From contig OU452232.1 in NCBI GenBank assembly GCA_911728455.2, positions 248,001-312,000 on the forward strand: DNA of 64,000 bases, read 5' to 3'. The translations under genes were made by a program, and so were the position numbers. The notes under the pieces are model-generated. The model saw nothing but the letters and a program-made list of their open reading frames with translations. It made no database searches and was not told the DNA's origin. Of this stretch, positions 1 to 11,998 are shown piece by piece (positions within the stretch are counted from its first letter, which is position 1; each line of letters opens with the position of its first letter). This DNA comes from Marthasterias glacialis (taxonomy: Eukaryota; Echinodermata; Asteroidea; Forcipulatida; Asteriidae).

Positions 1-500
1 AAAAGTCTGTCCCCATTTGTACATGTACATATACATAACAATTTTTTTTAAACTTATAATTTCTTAAATAACTGGGGGGAGGGCTTTCCTAATTTTGGCT
101 GGTAACTATTCCAAGGGTCTGTAGAATTGGTATTAAACATTGTTGGGCAAATCAATTTATTTGGCAGGCCTATAACTTCCACCAAATAATGACAAAAAAA
201 GTTTGTCCTTATTACATATGTATACATCTTGAAGATTTTACTCTTCCAGTTTCTGAAATACTCCAACATTTACCTATTTTTTTAACCACAATCCTCTTGA
301 ATGTACACTGACAAAAATGCATGACAACAACCTCATTTTGTTAGTACTATCCCATGGTCCCCGCCCAGGTCACACTTTGTGCCCATTAGTCTGGAATTGC
401 CCATTTTTTTTAATTATTCAACTATCAAAGACCAAATAAAAGCACACAATAATTGATCATCCATCTTTTTAAATGAACCTGACATGTATTTCTCTTTTAG

Positions 501-1211
501 TTGGAGAGTGTTTCGCTGCCAGCTTCCCGTCACCAAAGTTCTCAATGAAAATGTAGAAAAAGGAAAGGAAGAAACTCTGCAGAAGGTTGCTATGGCAACA
601 GAGGATTGGTGTGATGATGCCGATGATTGGGGCAGTGAATCAGATGGAGAATCATGTAGTCAAATTAGAGCAACACCTCGGCCTGAGAATCAACTCATGA
701 GTTCCTCATCGGAAACAAACATAGTCCCTGACCAAACACAAGCAACTAGTATTAGTAAATATAACAATGACAGTGAAGGGGGTTCTGTTGCTATGACAAC
801 ACATCAATCAAATTTTTCTTCGAATAATGACAGATTAGAGCAACCAATCAATGATCTGAATTTATCAACACACGGAAATGCTGTAGTTACTCATTCCATT
901 GGACAGCCAACCGATGATAAAACTATTAGTGAAATGAATGCAAGATGGACGACACATGATGATGTCATGAATGATGTCATGAACAGCTTGTCAATTAGTA
1001 CAGAACCTACAGCGAAAAGCTCTGCAATAAAACCAGACTGTTGTGACGTACTTTCCTTCAAACCCTTCTATGTGAGTGTATTTGATGAACCATCTACATC
1101 CTTATTGGCTACTGAACTGACCAATCATGCTCGAGAATTGATGCTGAATTATCAGCAAAGGGAGGGAGTTGATATCTTGGAATGGCAGGAACAGAGCTTA
1201 CATATAAGCAG
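501..1211 (+). CDS. PDCD2L: PDCD2L internal coding exon (first in window)
   Basis: The acceptor is TCTCTTTTAG at 491-500. The exon starts with the third base of a codon, then encodes WRVFR. It ends with AG before the donor GTACAAT at 1212. It carries the acidic DDADDWGSE motif, a long hydrophilic insert and the start of the PDCD2 C-terminal domain (PFYVSVFDE, YQQREGVDILEWQEQSL). The ATG at 484 lies in the intron and is not a start codon. Confidence 0.9.
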
Positions 1212-1521
1212 GTACAATATCCCTAAAAATGATAATCCTATTGTTTGAAATTACTGGATAGTTAAACTCATTCACTACGGCATGCCGCTCACAGTCGGCT
1301 CGGTAAATTACTTCGCGAGCCAGAAAGCCACTGCAAGCAGCTCAAAATCAACAAAATATAAAACTAGAAAAATTGCATTCGTGAACGAATGCGCAGCTGT
1401 TTCGCCAAAAATATTTTCAAATAATACTCATCTTAATATGAAAGTCTGTGTGCATATATATGAAAATTGTGTGCATGAAGAAGTTAATAATGCAAAAATT
1501 ACTGCCTAGTGAGATCGAATC

Positions 1522-1560
<39 letters not shown>

Positions 1561-4500
1561 GAAACTGTACCTTTAAGGTAACATAACCTGACAAATGTTG
1601 ACTTCATGATGACGTCTAATCGTTTTCAGAGCATTTATCACCCATCGAGCCTGTTTAAAAAGGAATTTTGATCATACCATATTTCGTTATTACTACTCCA
1701 AGGGGCAAAAAATGAAAAAATCATAAAAAATCACATGATTACGTCATCATGACGTCACTTCACAATAATCAAGAACTTACCAGTATCTAACAACATTCCA
1801 AGTTTTAATATGATCGGACCAACACTTTTGGAGATATACCACTTCAAAAAGTGCACCTTTAATGGTATGTCACGTGACAGCTGATGACGTCATCAACCTA
1901 ATACTTCACACATATGTTGGCTACCTAATGGTCATCATGTGTATCAATTTTGAAGCGATTACAACAACTTTGCCACACAGATCTTCTCAAAATGCATTTC
2001 GAACAGTTTTCAACCTGCTGCTAGAGGGCGCTCTTGTATAATGTGACGTCATCGTTTTTTTTTTAAAGCTGACCCTGGCCGGGCACTAACATCGTTGAAA
2101 GCAACTTCATTACTTTTACCACTTTTGAATTACGAGGCACTTCCGGTTTTGGCCGGAAGTAGAGGTCACGGGAGGTCACGCACACTGAATAAAATGAAGA
2201 CCTAATTTATCCCTACCCAATCCCGCCAACAGAAACCTATGGTCTCTTATGGCTGATTTGGCTGAAAATAATCTTTTTTTAAGATGACATCACTCGAGGG
2301 GTGATGACGTCATCATGACGTCATTGTAATATGCACACTATTGCACCAGTGCCTTTCATCACTGAAAGTTTCTTTGCAATTGCTTATCAGGAACATTGCA
2401 AAACAGCACTTAGAACGAAACATGCGTTATTGCAGTTACTTCCGGTACGGAAAAATCTGAAAAAGAAAAAAAAAAGAAGAAAAAAAAAAGAAGAAAAAAA
2501 AAACTTTAACGAAAACAAGAGTTAACAATTCTGTCATAGCTGCACATTATATTCCGCAGTGAGAGAGTTACAAAAAATTATTTGATACAATTTTGATAGA
2601 CCATCTGTAAAGCTGGTATTAGTCCAGTTGTAGTGACAATAATGTATGTGCGATGTTCTAACCCTCATACAATCGGATGACTGAAAAAAAGACTTGATTT
2701 GAAAGTTGCCCAACAAAGCAACTTTTTCAATCTCTTTTATCAAAACTTTAAGCTTTATTCATTTTGATGTAACCCATCAGAACTGAAAGTGTTATCAGTA
2801 AATTTAAGAAGCCAAATTTACTGCAATCTTGTTCTTCAGCTGGGCATTTTTCTTTGACCTTAACTTGACTAGTGTTTTGTTTGTTACAATAAGCCAGCCA
2901 ACCTACAAACACTGTATAATATACTTATCCAGTTAAACAGCTACACAATATAACTCCACTCTTTTCTGAAATTGTTTTTTTTTTTTTACAATGGCCCTTC
3001 ATTTCCTGCCCCAAAATACACATCCCTGTTGAGGTCTGAGCTGACTTGCAGTGCAGACACAGCCGACTATAAATTGGAGGCTTGTGGATGGTCCTTTTTC
3101 GCAGTTCTCACCAGTACTACACATGCTCAGAACTACTCACGCAACACTGAGCATGTGTCTCCCATTGACAGTAAAACCTTTCATGGAAATCTTGATATAA
3201 CAATTTTTTATACATGATTAATTTTCAGTGTTTCAACTGGATCAGATGAAGGCTACGAGAAAACAACAGCAAAACATGGAGATAGAATCTACCAGAAATT
3301 CTCAAAGAAACTACAACTGTGTCCTGAGCAGTGTATACGGTAGGTCAAAGGATAAGGGTTAGAGGTCAGTTGTTGTTTATTCCAAAAATTTTCCATTTCC
3401 AATCCATACATGGAATGTATGAGAACTTTTTGGGACTTATGGATGTTCAGTAATCACAGGTTTGATATCATTGGATTTTGAAAGAATAAATTCTTTAAAT
3501 TTTCTACTTTTTAAGAATCACATCACAACTAACCTGCTTTTTTTCTTCAAAAACAATAAAGATTAATGATCTGCATTTTGTTAATGTCCATGTATGTAGG
3601 CCTAGGTGTTAATTTCACTTTGGCAAATCAAAATAATCAAATATTCTGGAAGTTTTTCTCACTTTATTATACAGAAATGATCCCAGGGAAACATTGGACT
3701 GATTTCATAAGTGCTAAAATTTAAGGTTTTATATTGGATTCCTCAATTTATTATTTCTGATCATTACCAATCTCAGATTGGCATTGTAGGGTTGTATCTG
3801 AATAAATTGCTCTGGCAGTGGCTGATAGTATATAAACAAATTTAAAAAATGAAACAGTTGAACAAATGAACAAATAAATACATTAACAGTTATGGCAATA
3901 TTTACATGTATGTGACGCGTGGTGGGTTGTGGTCAAGTGATTTGTTACACTGGATTCAAGTTTTGGTTTTGTCAAAGTTACACCCCTATGTTCCAACACC
4001 CCTAATGTATTTTCCTAATCTTCCTACTCTTGGTACCTTTTTCCAGTAAGTTGGTGCCCCATTTAAAACCATTCACTATTGTGGCTTTGAATGGTAAAAT
4101 AACTGCACAGTGTTGATTCCCCAAGTGTTTTTGAATGGTACCAAATGAACATGGATTTAGTTTTGTTTGATTTTTATTGTGATTTTGTTTATGACTGACT
4201 GGTTTTCAAGTTAAATTCTTTTTTATTAAGCTCTCGGCCCCGGGTGTTGTGCAATGCACGTAAAAAAACCCAGTACACTTATCGTTATGAGAAGGGGTTT
4301 GCCCCTGTGTTTCTGGCATGCTGGTTGCAGATTGCACTGCATCACCTTGTAAACTAAACTCTTACGAGGCGCTAAACAAATGCCAATCGGCTATCATAAC
4401 ACAAACGTTGCACTGCATAGGCCTACATGTACCTGTCATAAAAATAATTAGCTCTTTAAGAGGCCTGTCGTAAAAACATTAAATAAGATCTGTGTATCTA

Positions 4501-7500
4501 GTAAAGATCTGTGATTTGTGATTTATGAGCAAGGACCTTAGGGACCTATATGCTTATGAAATTTGACCTAAACTAAATACATCTGAAGGACTAAATACAT
4601 CCGAAGATGTCCTGACCAACAAGTATGATTTCACTTACAAGTTTAAAGCAAGATTGGAAATCGTCAATGAGCTAGTCAGTCAACGCTTCTAACCCAACTG
4701 CAGTGACCGTCTGAAGTGGTACTTAAAACAAGATGCAACAAGCGTCTTAGGCAGGCACTGTTATGATAGTAGATAGAAGTTGCATGACCTTGGGAAAAGT
4801 TCATTTTGCAGCCATGTTGGGTTCAGCCATGCACAAACTCAATGACTGAAACGCCTCTATTTACTGGATTCATCTGGGATCATTACCACAATAACTTATG
4901 GCCTTTTGCAGTTTTTCGTCATTGTGGGAGTCAGTTTTCCTGTGTACTGTGTATTGGGCATTTTACAGTTTTAGGCGACACAGCATGTTTACAGACACAC
5001 ACACACACACACCATATCCTGACATACAGTTTGACTCCCACAGTGGTAGTCCATGGGTAGACCATTAGCCTTTTTGAGATTACATGTATAAGGGAAACCA
5101 TATAGTGCACTAATTGGATTGGGTAAATCAATATACACCCAAAGCAAACAGTGCACTCATATAGTGTCCCCAATATCTCAAGAAGGCTAATGGAGCAGTC
5201 TAGGTTATTGCTCCATGGGTAGACAGGGGTAGACAGGGGTAGACAGGGGTAGACGGGGGTACGCAGCGGTAGACGGTGTATACAGGGGTAGACGGGGGTA
5301 GACTGGGGTAGACGGGGGTAGACTTGGGTATACAGGGGTAGACGGGGGTAGACGGGGGTAGACAAGGGTGGTCAGGGGTAGACGGGGATTGACAGGGGTA
5401 CATGTACAATTTAGTTGGGGGTAGACGAGGGTAGACGAGGGTGGACGAGGGTGGACAGGGGTGGACAGGGGTACATGTGGGTGGACAGGGGTACATGGGG
5501 GTATACAGGGGTAGACGGGGTACATGTAGTTTATAGGCCTATTTGTTTATATATTTATTTACATAGACAAGATTAGATTCAAACTATTTGTATTACATTT
5601 CTTTACATTTTCTATATCTTTTGTATAGATATAGTTGGAATGGTAGCCCCCTATACATAACATCACCAAGCGAGGGCAGTATAATCCCAGTGTGTCCGTA
5701 CTGTTGTGGAGTGAGGGTCTTTGAGGTTCAATTAATGCCGCCACTCATCAGTGCATTAAAAACTACAGGCCAGTCAGGTAAAACCCTACAACCTACACTT
5801 TCCCCAGTAATGGGTGATGTATCTCCATGCACACATTAAAATACATGAACAAAATTCATCTCCAGTTATCGGTACAAGAAAATAAAACTTACCACAGTAC
5901 TTGAGTAATTTTCCTGGTAATCCATAAACGCATGCAAGGCAACTCCTTCCACATGGCTACTATGCCTGCTAGTAAATCCATACCTGCTAGAATACAAGCC
6001 TACTGCTTTTCTCAACATTCCATGCCTGCTAGTCTCAACACTCCATGCCTGCTAGTCCCAACACTGCATGCCTGCTAGTCCCAACACTCCATGCCTGCTA
6101 GTCCCAACACTCCATGCCTGCTAGTTCCAACACTCCATGCCTGCTAGTCCCAACACTCCATGCTCACTGCATGCTAGTCCCAACACTCCATGCTCACTGC
6201 ATGCTAGTCCCAACACTCCATGCTCACTGCATGCTAGTGCCAACACTCCATGCTCACTGCATGCTAGTCCCAACACTCCATGCTCACTGCATGCTAGTGC
6301 CAACACTCCATGCTCACTGCCTGCTAGTGCCAACACTCCATGCTCACTGCATGCTAGTCCCAACACTCCATGCTCACTGCATGCTAGTGCCAACACTCCA
6401 TGCTCACTGCCTGCTAGTGCCAACACTCCATGCTCACTGCATGCTAGTCCCAACACTCCATGCTCACTGCATGCTAGTCCCAACACTCCATGCTCACTGC
6501 ATGCTAGTCCCAACACTCCATGCTCACTGCATGCTAGTCCCAACACTCCATGCTCACTGCATGCTAGTCCCAACACTCCATGCTCACTGCATGCTAGTCC
6601 CAACACTCCATGCTCACTGCATGCTAGTCCCAACACTCCATGCTCACTGCATGCTAGTCCCAACACTCCATGCTCACTGCATGCTAGTGCCAACACTCCA
6701 TGCTCACTGCATGCTAGTGCCAACACTCCATGCTTACATGTCAAGCTCTATATCCCAAATGACCAGGCAACATCCCTTAACAAGAAGCAGTCACTCATGC
6801 ACAGGAAAGTCCATGACATACTGTACAGTACAATACAACCACATTCCATTCTGACCTTATTCAGTGTTTTATTTGAAATCTGGGTCTGACTTCACTAAAG
6901 CATGGTGCCATACAATCAAAAAGAGTTGAACACTGGGGATTTAAATATTTTAACCGCCAGTTCAGTTGCAACAATGAATGGTTCATTTGTGTGTAGCTAC
7001 TACAACAAAGCCAATCTCAACAGGTGTTAGAGACAACATATCCATGAAGATTATATAATAACTTGGCACACACCATGCACACCTGTTGAGTTCTGTAAAC
7101 TCCAGCAAGCCATTGACACAATCACTTCATGTGAAAAGAAATTGTACAAAGGGTGATTTTATTTTGGAATGGTTTAAAATGCTGTGTTATTATTACTGCA
7201 ATGTGTATGCATCATTCTAGCATTTCCTTTTGTAAGTCACCATCTTTCTGTAACCTCAAGGTGCTAAGTTCAACATTCAACTTAATAGGTGAACAGGACT
7301 TCAAACAAACCCCTTTTTATCTGTTATCATTTTTTAGATATCTCCCTTGATTTTGGAGTTGTGATGATTTATACATGCAAGAGGAGTTGTTGGAGTGAAC
7401 CCAGTCAGTCTGGCCAATTCCTTTACAGAGAAGAACATGTAATACTCCAAGCTGATCCTGACAGTGCACTCATAAACCAGGCTACCTCACAGTCACTTGT

Positions 7501-7519
7501 ACATTCTTCAATCAAGTAG
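501..7519 (+). CDS. PDCD2L: PDCD2L (programmed cell death 2-like), 3' part, four coding exons
   Basis: Joined exons 501-1211, 3229-3339, 5629-5777 and 7338-7519 give 383 residues plus a stop, with matching phases at each GT/AG junction. Recognisable PDCD2L blocks are a WRVFR start, EDWCDDADDWGSE, LMLNYQQREG, YEKTTAKHGD, RYSWNGSPLYI, CPYCCGVRVFEVQLMP and IYTCKRSCW near the end. These form the PDCD2 C-terminal domain with its CxxC and CxxxC zinc-type cysteines. The family is linked to 40S ribosomal subunit maturation and shuttles between nucleus and cytoplasm (family knowledge). The N-terminal Cys-rich part must lie upstream of base 1. The linker after DDWGSE is about 140 residues of Ser/Thr/Asn/Asp-rich sequence, clearly longer than in the human protein. 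The gene is convergent with PASK. Confidence 0.93.
1528..1556. repeat. (AT)n microsatellite
   Basis: A run of TA dinucleotides follows TTCTG in PDCD2L intron sequence and directly precedes the TE-like block at 1545-2520. Confidence 0.9.
1545..2520. mobile_element. probable decayed transposable element with repeated TGACGTCA-type palindromes
   Basis: About 1 kb of intron with many CRE-like TGACGTCAT or ATGACGTCA motifs (near 1743-1757, 1883-1893, 2042-2050 and 2300-2323). It ends in an A/G-rich tract (2458-2508). Higher CpG content than the flanks and the purine-rich 3' tail suggest an inserted element, but no coding remnant or terminal repeat was identified. Confidence 0.4.
3088..3185. mobile_element. 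fragment related to the MITE at 24539
   Basis: GGTCCTTTTTCGCAGTTCTC, ACATGCTCAGAACTACTC and CACTGAGCATGTG match the interior of 24539-24640. The right end is not conserved. It lies just before the PDCD2L exon at 3229. Confidence 0.7.
3229..3339 (+). CDS. PDCD2L: PDCD2L coding exon
   Basis: The acceptor is ATTTTCAG at 3221-3228 and the donor GTAGGT begins at 3340. The exon encodes SDEGYEKTTAKHGDRIYQKF and then KKLQLCPEQCIR, matching the conserved YEKT...FxKFxKR...CxEQILRY segment of the family. The flanking phases fit exons 501-1211 and 5629-5777. Confidence 0.92.
4230..4420 (+). mobile_element. SINE body-A fragment
   Basis: The stretch from GGTGTTGTGCAATGCACGTA, through AACCCAGTACACTTAT, GAGAAGGGGTTTGCCCC and TTGTAAAC, matches the body of the tRNA-headed SINEs at 16933 and 26514, without the tRNA head. 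Confidence 0.75.
4993..5012. repeat. (AC)n microsatellite
   Basis: A short CA dinucleotide run in PDCD2L intron sequence. Confidence 0.85.
5215..5525. repeat. G-rich minisatellite, about 10 bp unit
   Basis: Degenerate repeats of GGGGTAGACA, with variants containing TACATG and GGTGGACA. It lies 100 bp upstream of the PDCD2L exon at 5629. It is strongly G-skewed on the + strand, the transcribed RNA-like strand. Confidence 0.95.
5629..5777 (+). CDS. PDCD2L: PDCD2L coding exon
   Basis: The acceptor is TTGTATAG at 5621-5628 and the donor GTAAAA begins at 5778. The exon encodes YSWNGSPLYI, then CPYCCGVRVFEVQLMPPLIS. The CPYC pair is the first half of the C-terminal metal-binding type motif. The exon lies only about 100 bp downstream of the 5215-5525 minisatellite. 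Confidence 0.93.
6011..6736. repeat. minisatellite, 23 bp units grading into 30 bp units
   Basis: About six copies of a 23 bp unit (CATGCCTGCTAGTCCCAACA...) are followed from 6151 by 19 almost perfect copies of a 30 bp unit containing CACTCCATGCTCACTGCATG. The extra bases are TCACTGCATG-type. Because 30 is a multiple of 3, long repetitive reading frames are open on both strands; they are not genes. Confidence 0.97.
7338..7519 (+). CDS. PDCD2L: PDCD2L terminal coding exon
   Basis: The acceptor TTTTTAG ends at 7337. The exon encodes LDFGVVMIYTCKRSCW, a loop with FLYREEHVILQADPD, and a Ser/Gln-rich tail ending at TAG 7517-7519. The human protein also ends shortly after an EDPDE-like motif, so the roughly 20-residue tail here is an extension. 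Confidence 0.92.
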
Positions 7520-7698
7520 CATCCTTCTGAAGAAATAGTGGGTAACCATTTCACAGTTGTGAAGTAGATTTTGTGCATTGAGTTATCGTACATTTATCTC
7601 AATCTGGACAATATGACCAAAATATATTGTTCCCCAACAAGATGTGTTTCAATCCCTCGTATTGGCGGCTTAAGCATCAGAAATAAGCATTTACATAA

Positions 7699-7885
7699 AA
7701 TAAAAAACTAACTTAAAGTAAAAACTCCAAAATATTTATACACTATATTATCTTGAATAATGAGGGGGTATTTACTAGAAATTTACACAGGTTAGTTTTA
7801 CATTTTTTTAAATCTAGAGGGTTTAAATTATGAACTGTTTCCAAAGTCAAATGATGTACTCCTATTTAAAATGATCAACAATAAA
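7699..7885 (+). promoter_or_regulatory. candidate PDCD2L poly(A) signals
   Basis: AATAAA occurs at 7699-7704 and again at 7880-7885, 180 and 361 bp after the PDCD2L stop. Either could end the transcript. The sequence is very AT-rich, so chance matches are likely and the choice is open. Confidence 0.4.
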
Positions 7886-7899
7886 GAAAAGAAATTAAA

Positions 7900-9990
7900 A
7901 TAATTCTCAGCTTTTTGTTATAACTTTATTAAATTGTTTCCAACTGTGATAAGATGTTGAGAAAAGAAATCATCCTGGACATACATGTAGGTGGTTTAAA
8001 TGAATGACATAACATTAACTCACATAGTTGAAGATTTCCCATACTGTGGATGTCGGAACATAGAGTTTGAAACAGAAGTAAATGGATATAAAAACGAGCA
8101 TGAAATGAAGAAATCCCCAGGAAATAAATCAGCCCATAAGCTGTACTGGCACTGGACTTACCATTGCTAAGTTGAGAGGCACAACGAGTCCCGTTTACTT
8201 TACATTGCTCACTATGGATCAGACGTCCAGTCTCTCCTCCCATAACTTTGGATTGTCAAGCCATTGTGTGGCAGTAACTTATTGTACCCAAAACTTAAAT
8301 GCAAATGCAGCCTAACTTATCATTTTGGGGAGAAACTAAAAGAGAACAATGTCTTAGCAAAGGCACAAACATTTCTGACATTTTTATATGGTCCCTATTC
8401 CAGTACACCTCCCTGATCTAACTCTTAAAGATTGACATCATCCCATCATCATGGTTCTAGTCATACACATTTACAGTGACTCAATATCACTCACCCCTTG
8501 ATCTTAATTGTTGTACATCCACTTTTTAAACAGTATTAATTCAGTTGGAAATAAAGCCATTTTCAGGCACTAGAGAATAACTGACATTAATTAGAACATG
8601 ACTTAACATGACTATGGCCATGTTTAAAGTAGCGGCTGCAGCCTATGCTTAAACAAGTGTTAACGTGCTGAGCTAGTCGCTGCCAGTAATTCAGAAATGG
8701 CCTCATTGATAATAAACAACTCTAAGCACAGAAAATAAATGTAAGCACAAAAAGTTTACAAGTCTAGATGTCATGTGACATATATACACACTGATGTTCA
8801 CTTGAAACAAATGAAGTCATTAAGCAATATTAGTGTCTTGGCATTTATCCTCAGCCAAAGAGGTTAAAGGTAAAGATAGAGCTTAAGTATCATTAATTTG
8901 TCTTATCAGATCAGTCTTAATTCCTCAACAATTGTGTTGTCAAACAGGGATTTACTCTTGGTTGGCAGACCAACACAAGTAACACAGTCTGTATGAGTGT
9001 TTTAGTTTCCACAATACTAACTTCAAAGCTGCCTAAGGTTACACACACACATCTTAACCATATCCTTTTTTTAAAACAAGCTTTTTTTTTAATAGAACCT
9101 ATTTACCTGTGAGTCCACACAATCTTGTATTCTTTTTAATACAGTCAATTATTGTGTCTTTCTTCTGTAAAGAAAAATGCCAATTATGCAATTAAAATGA
9201 AGAGTGCATGTGACATGAGACTTTGATGGTACTGCAAACAAAAAACCGACCATTTCCAGAGTTTTTGGCATGGGTGGCTGCATCGACTTGGAAAAAGAAA
9301 AAAAAAATTACAAGGTGCTATGGGTCTCATAACTCAAACACAACGCTGCTCACAAATATTGAGCGCTTTGAGACGCCTGTCCAATACATTAAACTCATCA
9401 CTCAGAATCACAATTGATACATAACACACCCACCTCAGATATGTAACTTGTAATTACAAAAATAAAAAGAAACTGTCTTGGACACAAATATTTGTGAAGT
9501 ATTTTTAAATTTTCAATGGAAAAACAAAACAAAAAACATGAAATAAGGAGGTAATCTGCTGGTCCACTCAGAAGATTCTTGCCCGCACTATAAATCCAAT
9601 AACCTAAATTCTTCATAAATACTGTACAATTGTTTTTTTGGAGAAAATTGTAAACTGAATTGAACAACACAAATAAAAACATCTATCTTTTAGAATGACC
9701 ATTTTGGTGGGTCAAAAACAAAAACATTTATAATGTCAACTTTGTTACACAAGCTGATGTTACATTACATGGTAGTAGTATAGTAGTACATTACAAATGT
9801 ACTGTTCCAATTTTAGATGTACTTTAAGTCATTTATGGTGAGATGGATGTTGTAGCTTGAATCATTGCTTGCTGTGATTCGGAAAAAGAAAACAACCAAA
9901 GGAATTCAAATAAATACTTGCAAAGTGCTTGGATTGAACTACAATGGTTTCCCGTAGTGTGTGATTTATCATTACCATTCTCAAACACAT
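7900..9990. other. intergenic, no gene recognised
   Basis: AT-rich sequence between the PDCD2L 3' end and the 10 kb minisatellite. Reading frames are short and without recognisable motifs. A possible old MITE lies near 8600-8750. Confidence 0.6.
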
Positions 9991-10009
9991 CAATGCCTGA
10001 TACTTCACG

Positions 10010-10830
10010 ATGGCAACAGAAGCAATCACCTCCATGCCCCTCGGTCATTGCCTTGATGCCCTTTGACATGGAGACATCAGAGGCAATCACCTCCATGCCC
10101 CTCAGTCATTGCCTTGGTGCCGTTTGACATGGAGGCAATCACCTCCATGCCCCTCGGTCGGTGCCTTGATGCCCTTTGACATGGAGACAACAGAGGCAAT
10201 CACCTCCATGCCCCTCAGTCATTGCCTTGGTGCCCTTTGACATGGAGGCAATCACCTCTATGCCCCTCGGTCATTGCCTTGATGCCCTTTGACATGGAGA
10301 CAACAGAGGCAATCACCTCCATGCCCCTCAGTCATTGCCTTGGTGCCCTTTGACACAGAGGCAATCACCTCCATGCCCCTCGGTCATTGCCTTGATGCCC
10401 TTTGACATGGAGACAACAGAGGCAATCACCGCCATGGCCCTGGTCATTGCCTTGGTGCCCTTTGACACAGAGACAATCACCTCCGTGCCCCTGGTCATTG
10501 CCTTGGTGCCCTTTGACACAGAGGCAATCACCTCCGTGCCCCTGGTCATTGCCTTGGTGCCCTTTGACATGGAGGCAACAGAGGCAATCACCTCCATGCC
10601 CCTCGGTCATTGCCTTGGTGCCCTTTGACACAGAGACAATCACCTCCGTGCCCCTGGTCATTGCCTTGGTGCCCTTTGACACATAGGCAATCACCTCCAT
10701 GGCCGTGGTCATTGCCTTGATGCCCTTTGACATGGAGGCAACAGAGGCGATCACCTCCATTGCCTTGGAGCCCTTTGACACGGAGGCAATCACCTCTGTG
10801 CCCCTGGTCATTGCCTTGGTGCTCCATCAG
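10010..10830. repeat. composite minisatellite, alternating 61 and 52 bp units
   Basis: Units contain GGCAATCACCTCCATGCCCC, TCATTGCCTTGGTGCCCTTT and GACATGGAG. Spacing alternates between 61 and 52 bp according to presence of the 9 bp ACAACAGAG block. The unit is clearly related to the dispersed repeats at 22868, 56278 and 62585, so the array appears to have grown from one copy of that family. Confidence 0.93.
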
Positions 10831-11698
10831 TGTTTAAAAAGAATGCCACATTTCCATTTAAGTAGAGCTGTTGTATCACAGAATAAGTGCCAAGGCCTTA
10901 CAAGATCTGAAAGTACTCTATCAGGCCAGATACAAAAACAATAATATGCATTGTCACTATTTTCTATTACAAATGATACAAGACCTGTAGTTTGTTAATG
11001 CATGAATTGATTCATAGAGATTAAGCACACAGGTTGCAGATCTACTCAAGCTACTGTGTTAATACTTTAATCCTTAAGTCAATTTGACAATAATCTAAAG
11101 TAGTCCACTGTAAAAGAAACAAATATTTAAATGTCAGCACACAACTTCACATAATACTAAGCATTGCAAAATCATACTCCACTATTTACAAACATATTAT
11201 GCAATATTTATACTTGGAACAATCCTGTGCAAAATGTCTCAATCTTTGTACAATAAATTCTCTCCTTAAAAAAACGCATTCGTCATTTCCAAACTTCAAC
11301 GTGAGAATGCTTAAAAAACAAAACTGTTCAAATTATTTACAAAATATTAACCATTCTTGCCACAAATGGATGTAACAGCAAATTCTACTGGATTACAAAA
11401 TAACACCTTTACTTTTGGCACACAACACACTTAAAAGTGTTGGAATTACAAGAGAAAAAACACACATAGCACATTTTTAAGAATAAAAATATATATTTCA
11501 TCAAATTGAAACACTCGACGTTGTTTAAAATTTTTTTGGTCTTAAGTATCTATTTTATCAAAATAGATGAGAAACAATTCATCGGAACTCCTCCCAAATA
11601 AATAAACTCCAAAGTGCATCACACATGAAATTAAACATTACAGATGAACTTTGACCTGCCTAAAAGTTGACCTTTGGCATGGCAGAATCATTCACATT

Positions 11699-11998
11699 GG
11701 GTGCATTCGATTAGCTTACAAGTATAAGTAAAATTTATCGGAGAGCGTTCGATTAGCCATCACGTGATACTCATGTCTACCCCCGGTGTAAGCCACCACA
11801 GCCCCAGCTCGCGAGGGGGTCTCAGGTGGCTTCCCGGTGTAATGACATAGTACGGCTGCAGGCTCACGGCGGGGAACAACCTTTAACCTTTTATCCAGAA
11901 TGTCAAGTGAATACACTGCAGCGTTCGATTAGCCTCGTGTCATGGCTACCAAGAGTGTGACTCCCCGGTATACATGGGGAAGCTAATCAAACGCACCC
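11699..11998. mobile_element. MITE-like element with GGGTGC/GCACCC inverted ends
   Basis: The ends are GGGTGCATTCGATTAGC and the near inverse GCTAATCAAACGCACCC, flanked by ATT on both sides. The GTTCGATTAGCC motif is repeated inside at about 11747 and 11921. The interior is GC-richer than the flanks. The superfamily is not clear. Confidence 0.65.

Noticed and set aside
484-486. ATG at 484 as the PDCD2L start
   Set aside because: It lies in the intron just before the acceptor, and the family's N-terminal Cys-rich region is missing, so the gene starts upstream of the window.
4931-5525. Pro/Tyr-rich minus-strand frames
   Set aside because: Translation of the G-rich 10 bp minisatellite.
5215-6736. 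CRISPR array
   Set aside because: Units are contiguous with no unique spacers, and this is animal DNA.
6114-6889. Three long frames (207-250 codons) over the 30 bp repeats
   Set aside because: The period is a multiple of 3, so frames stay open on both strands by construction. The sequence is a minisatellite.
10328-10827. Frames over the 10 kb array, both strands
   Set aside because: Minisatellite translation only.
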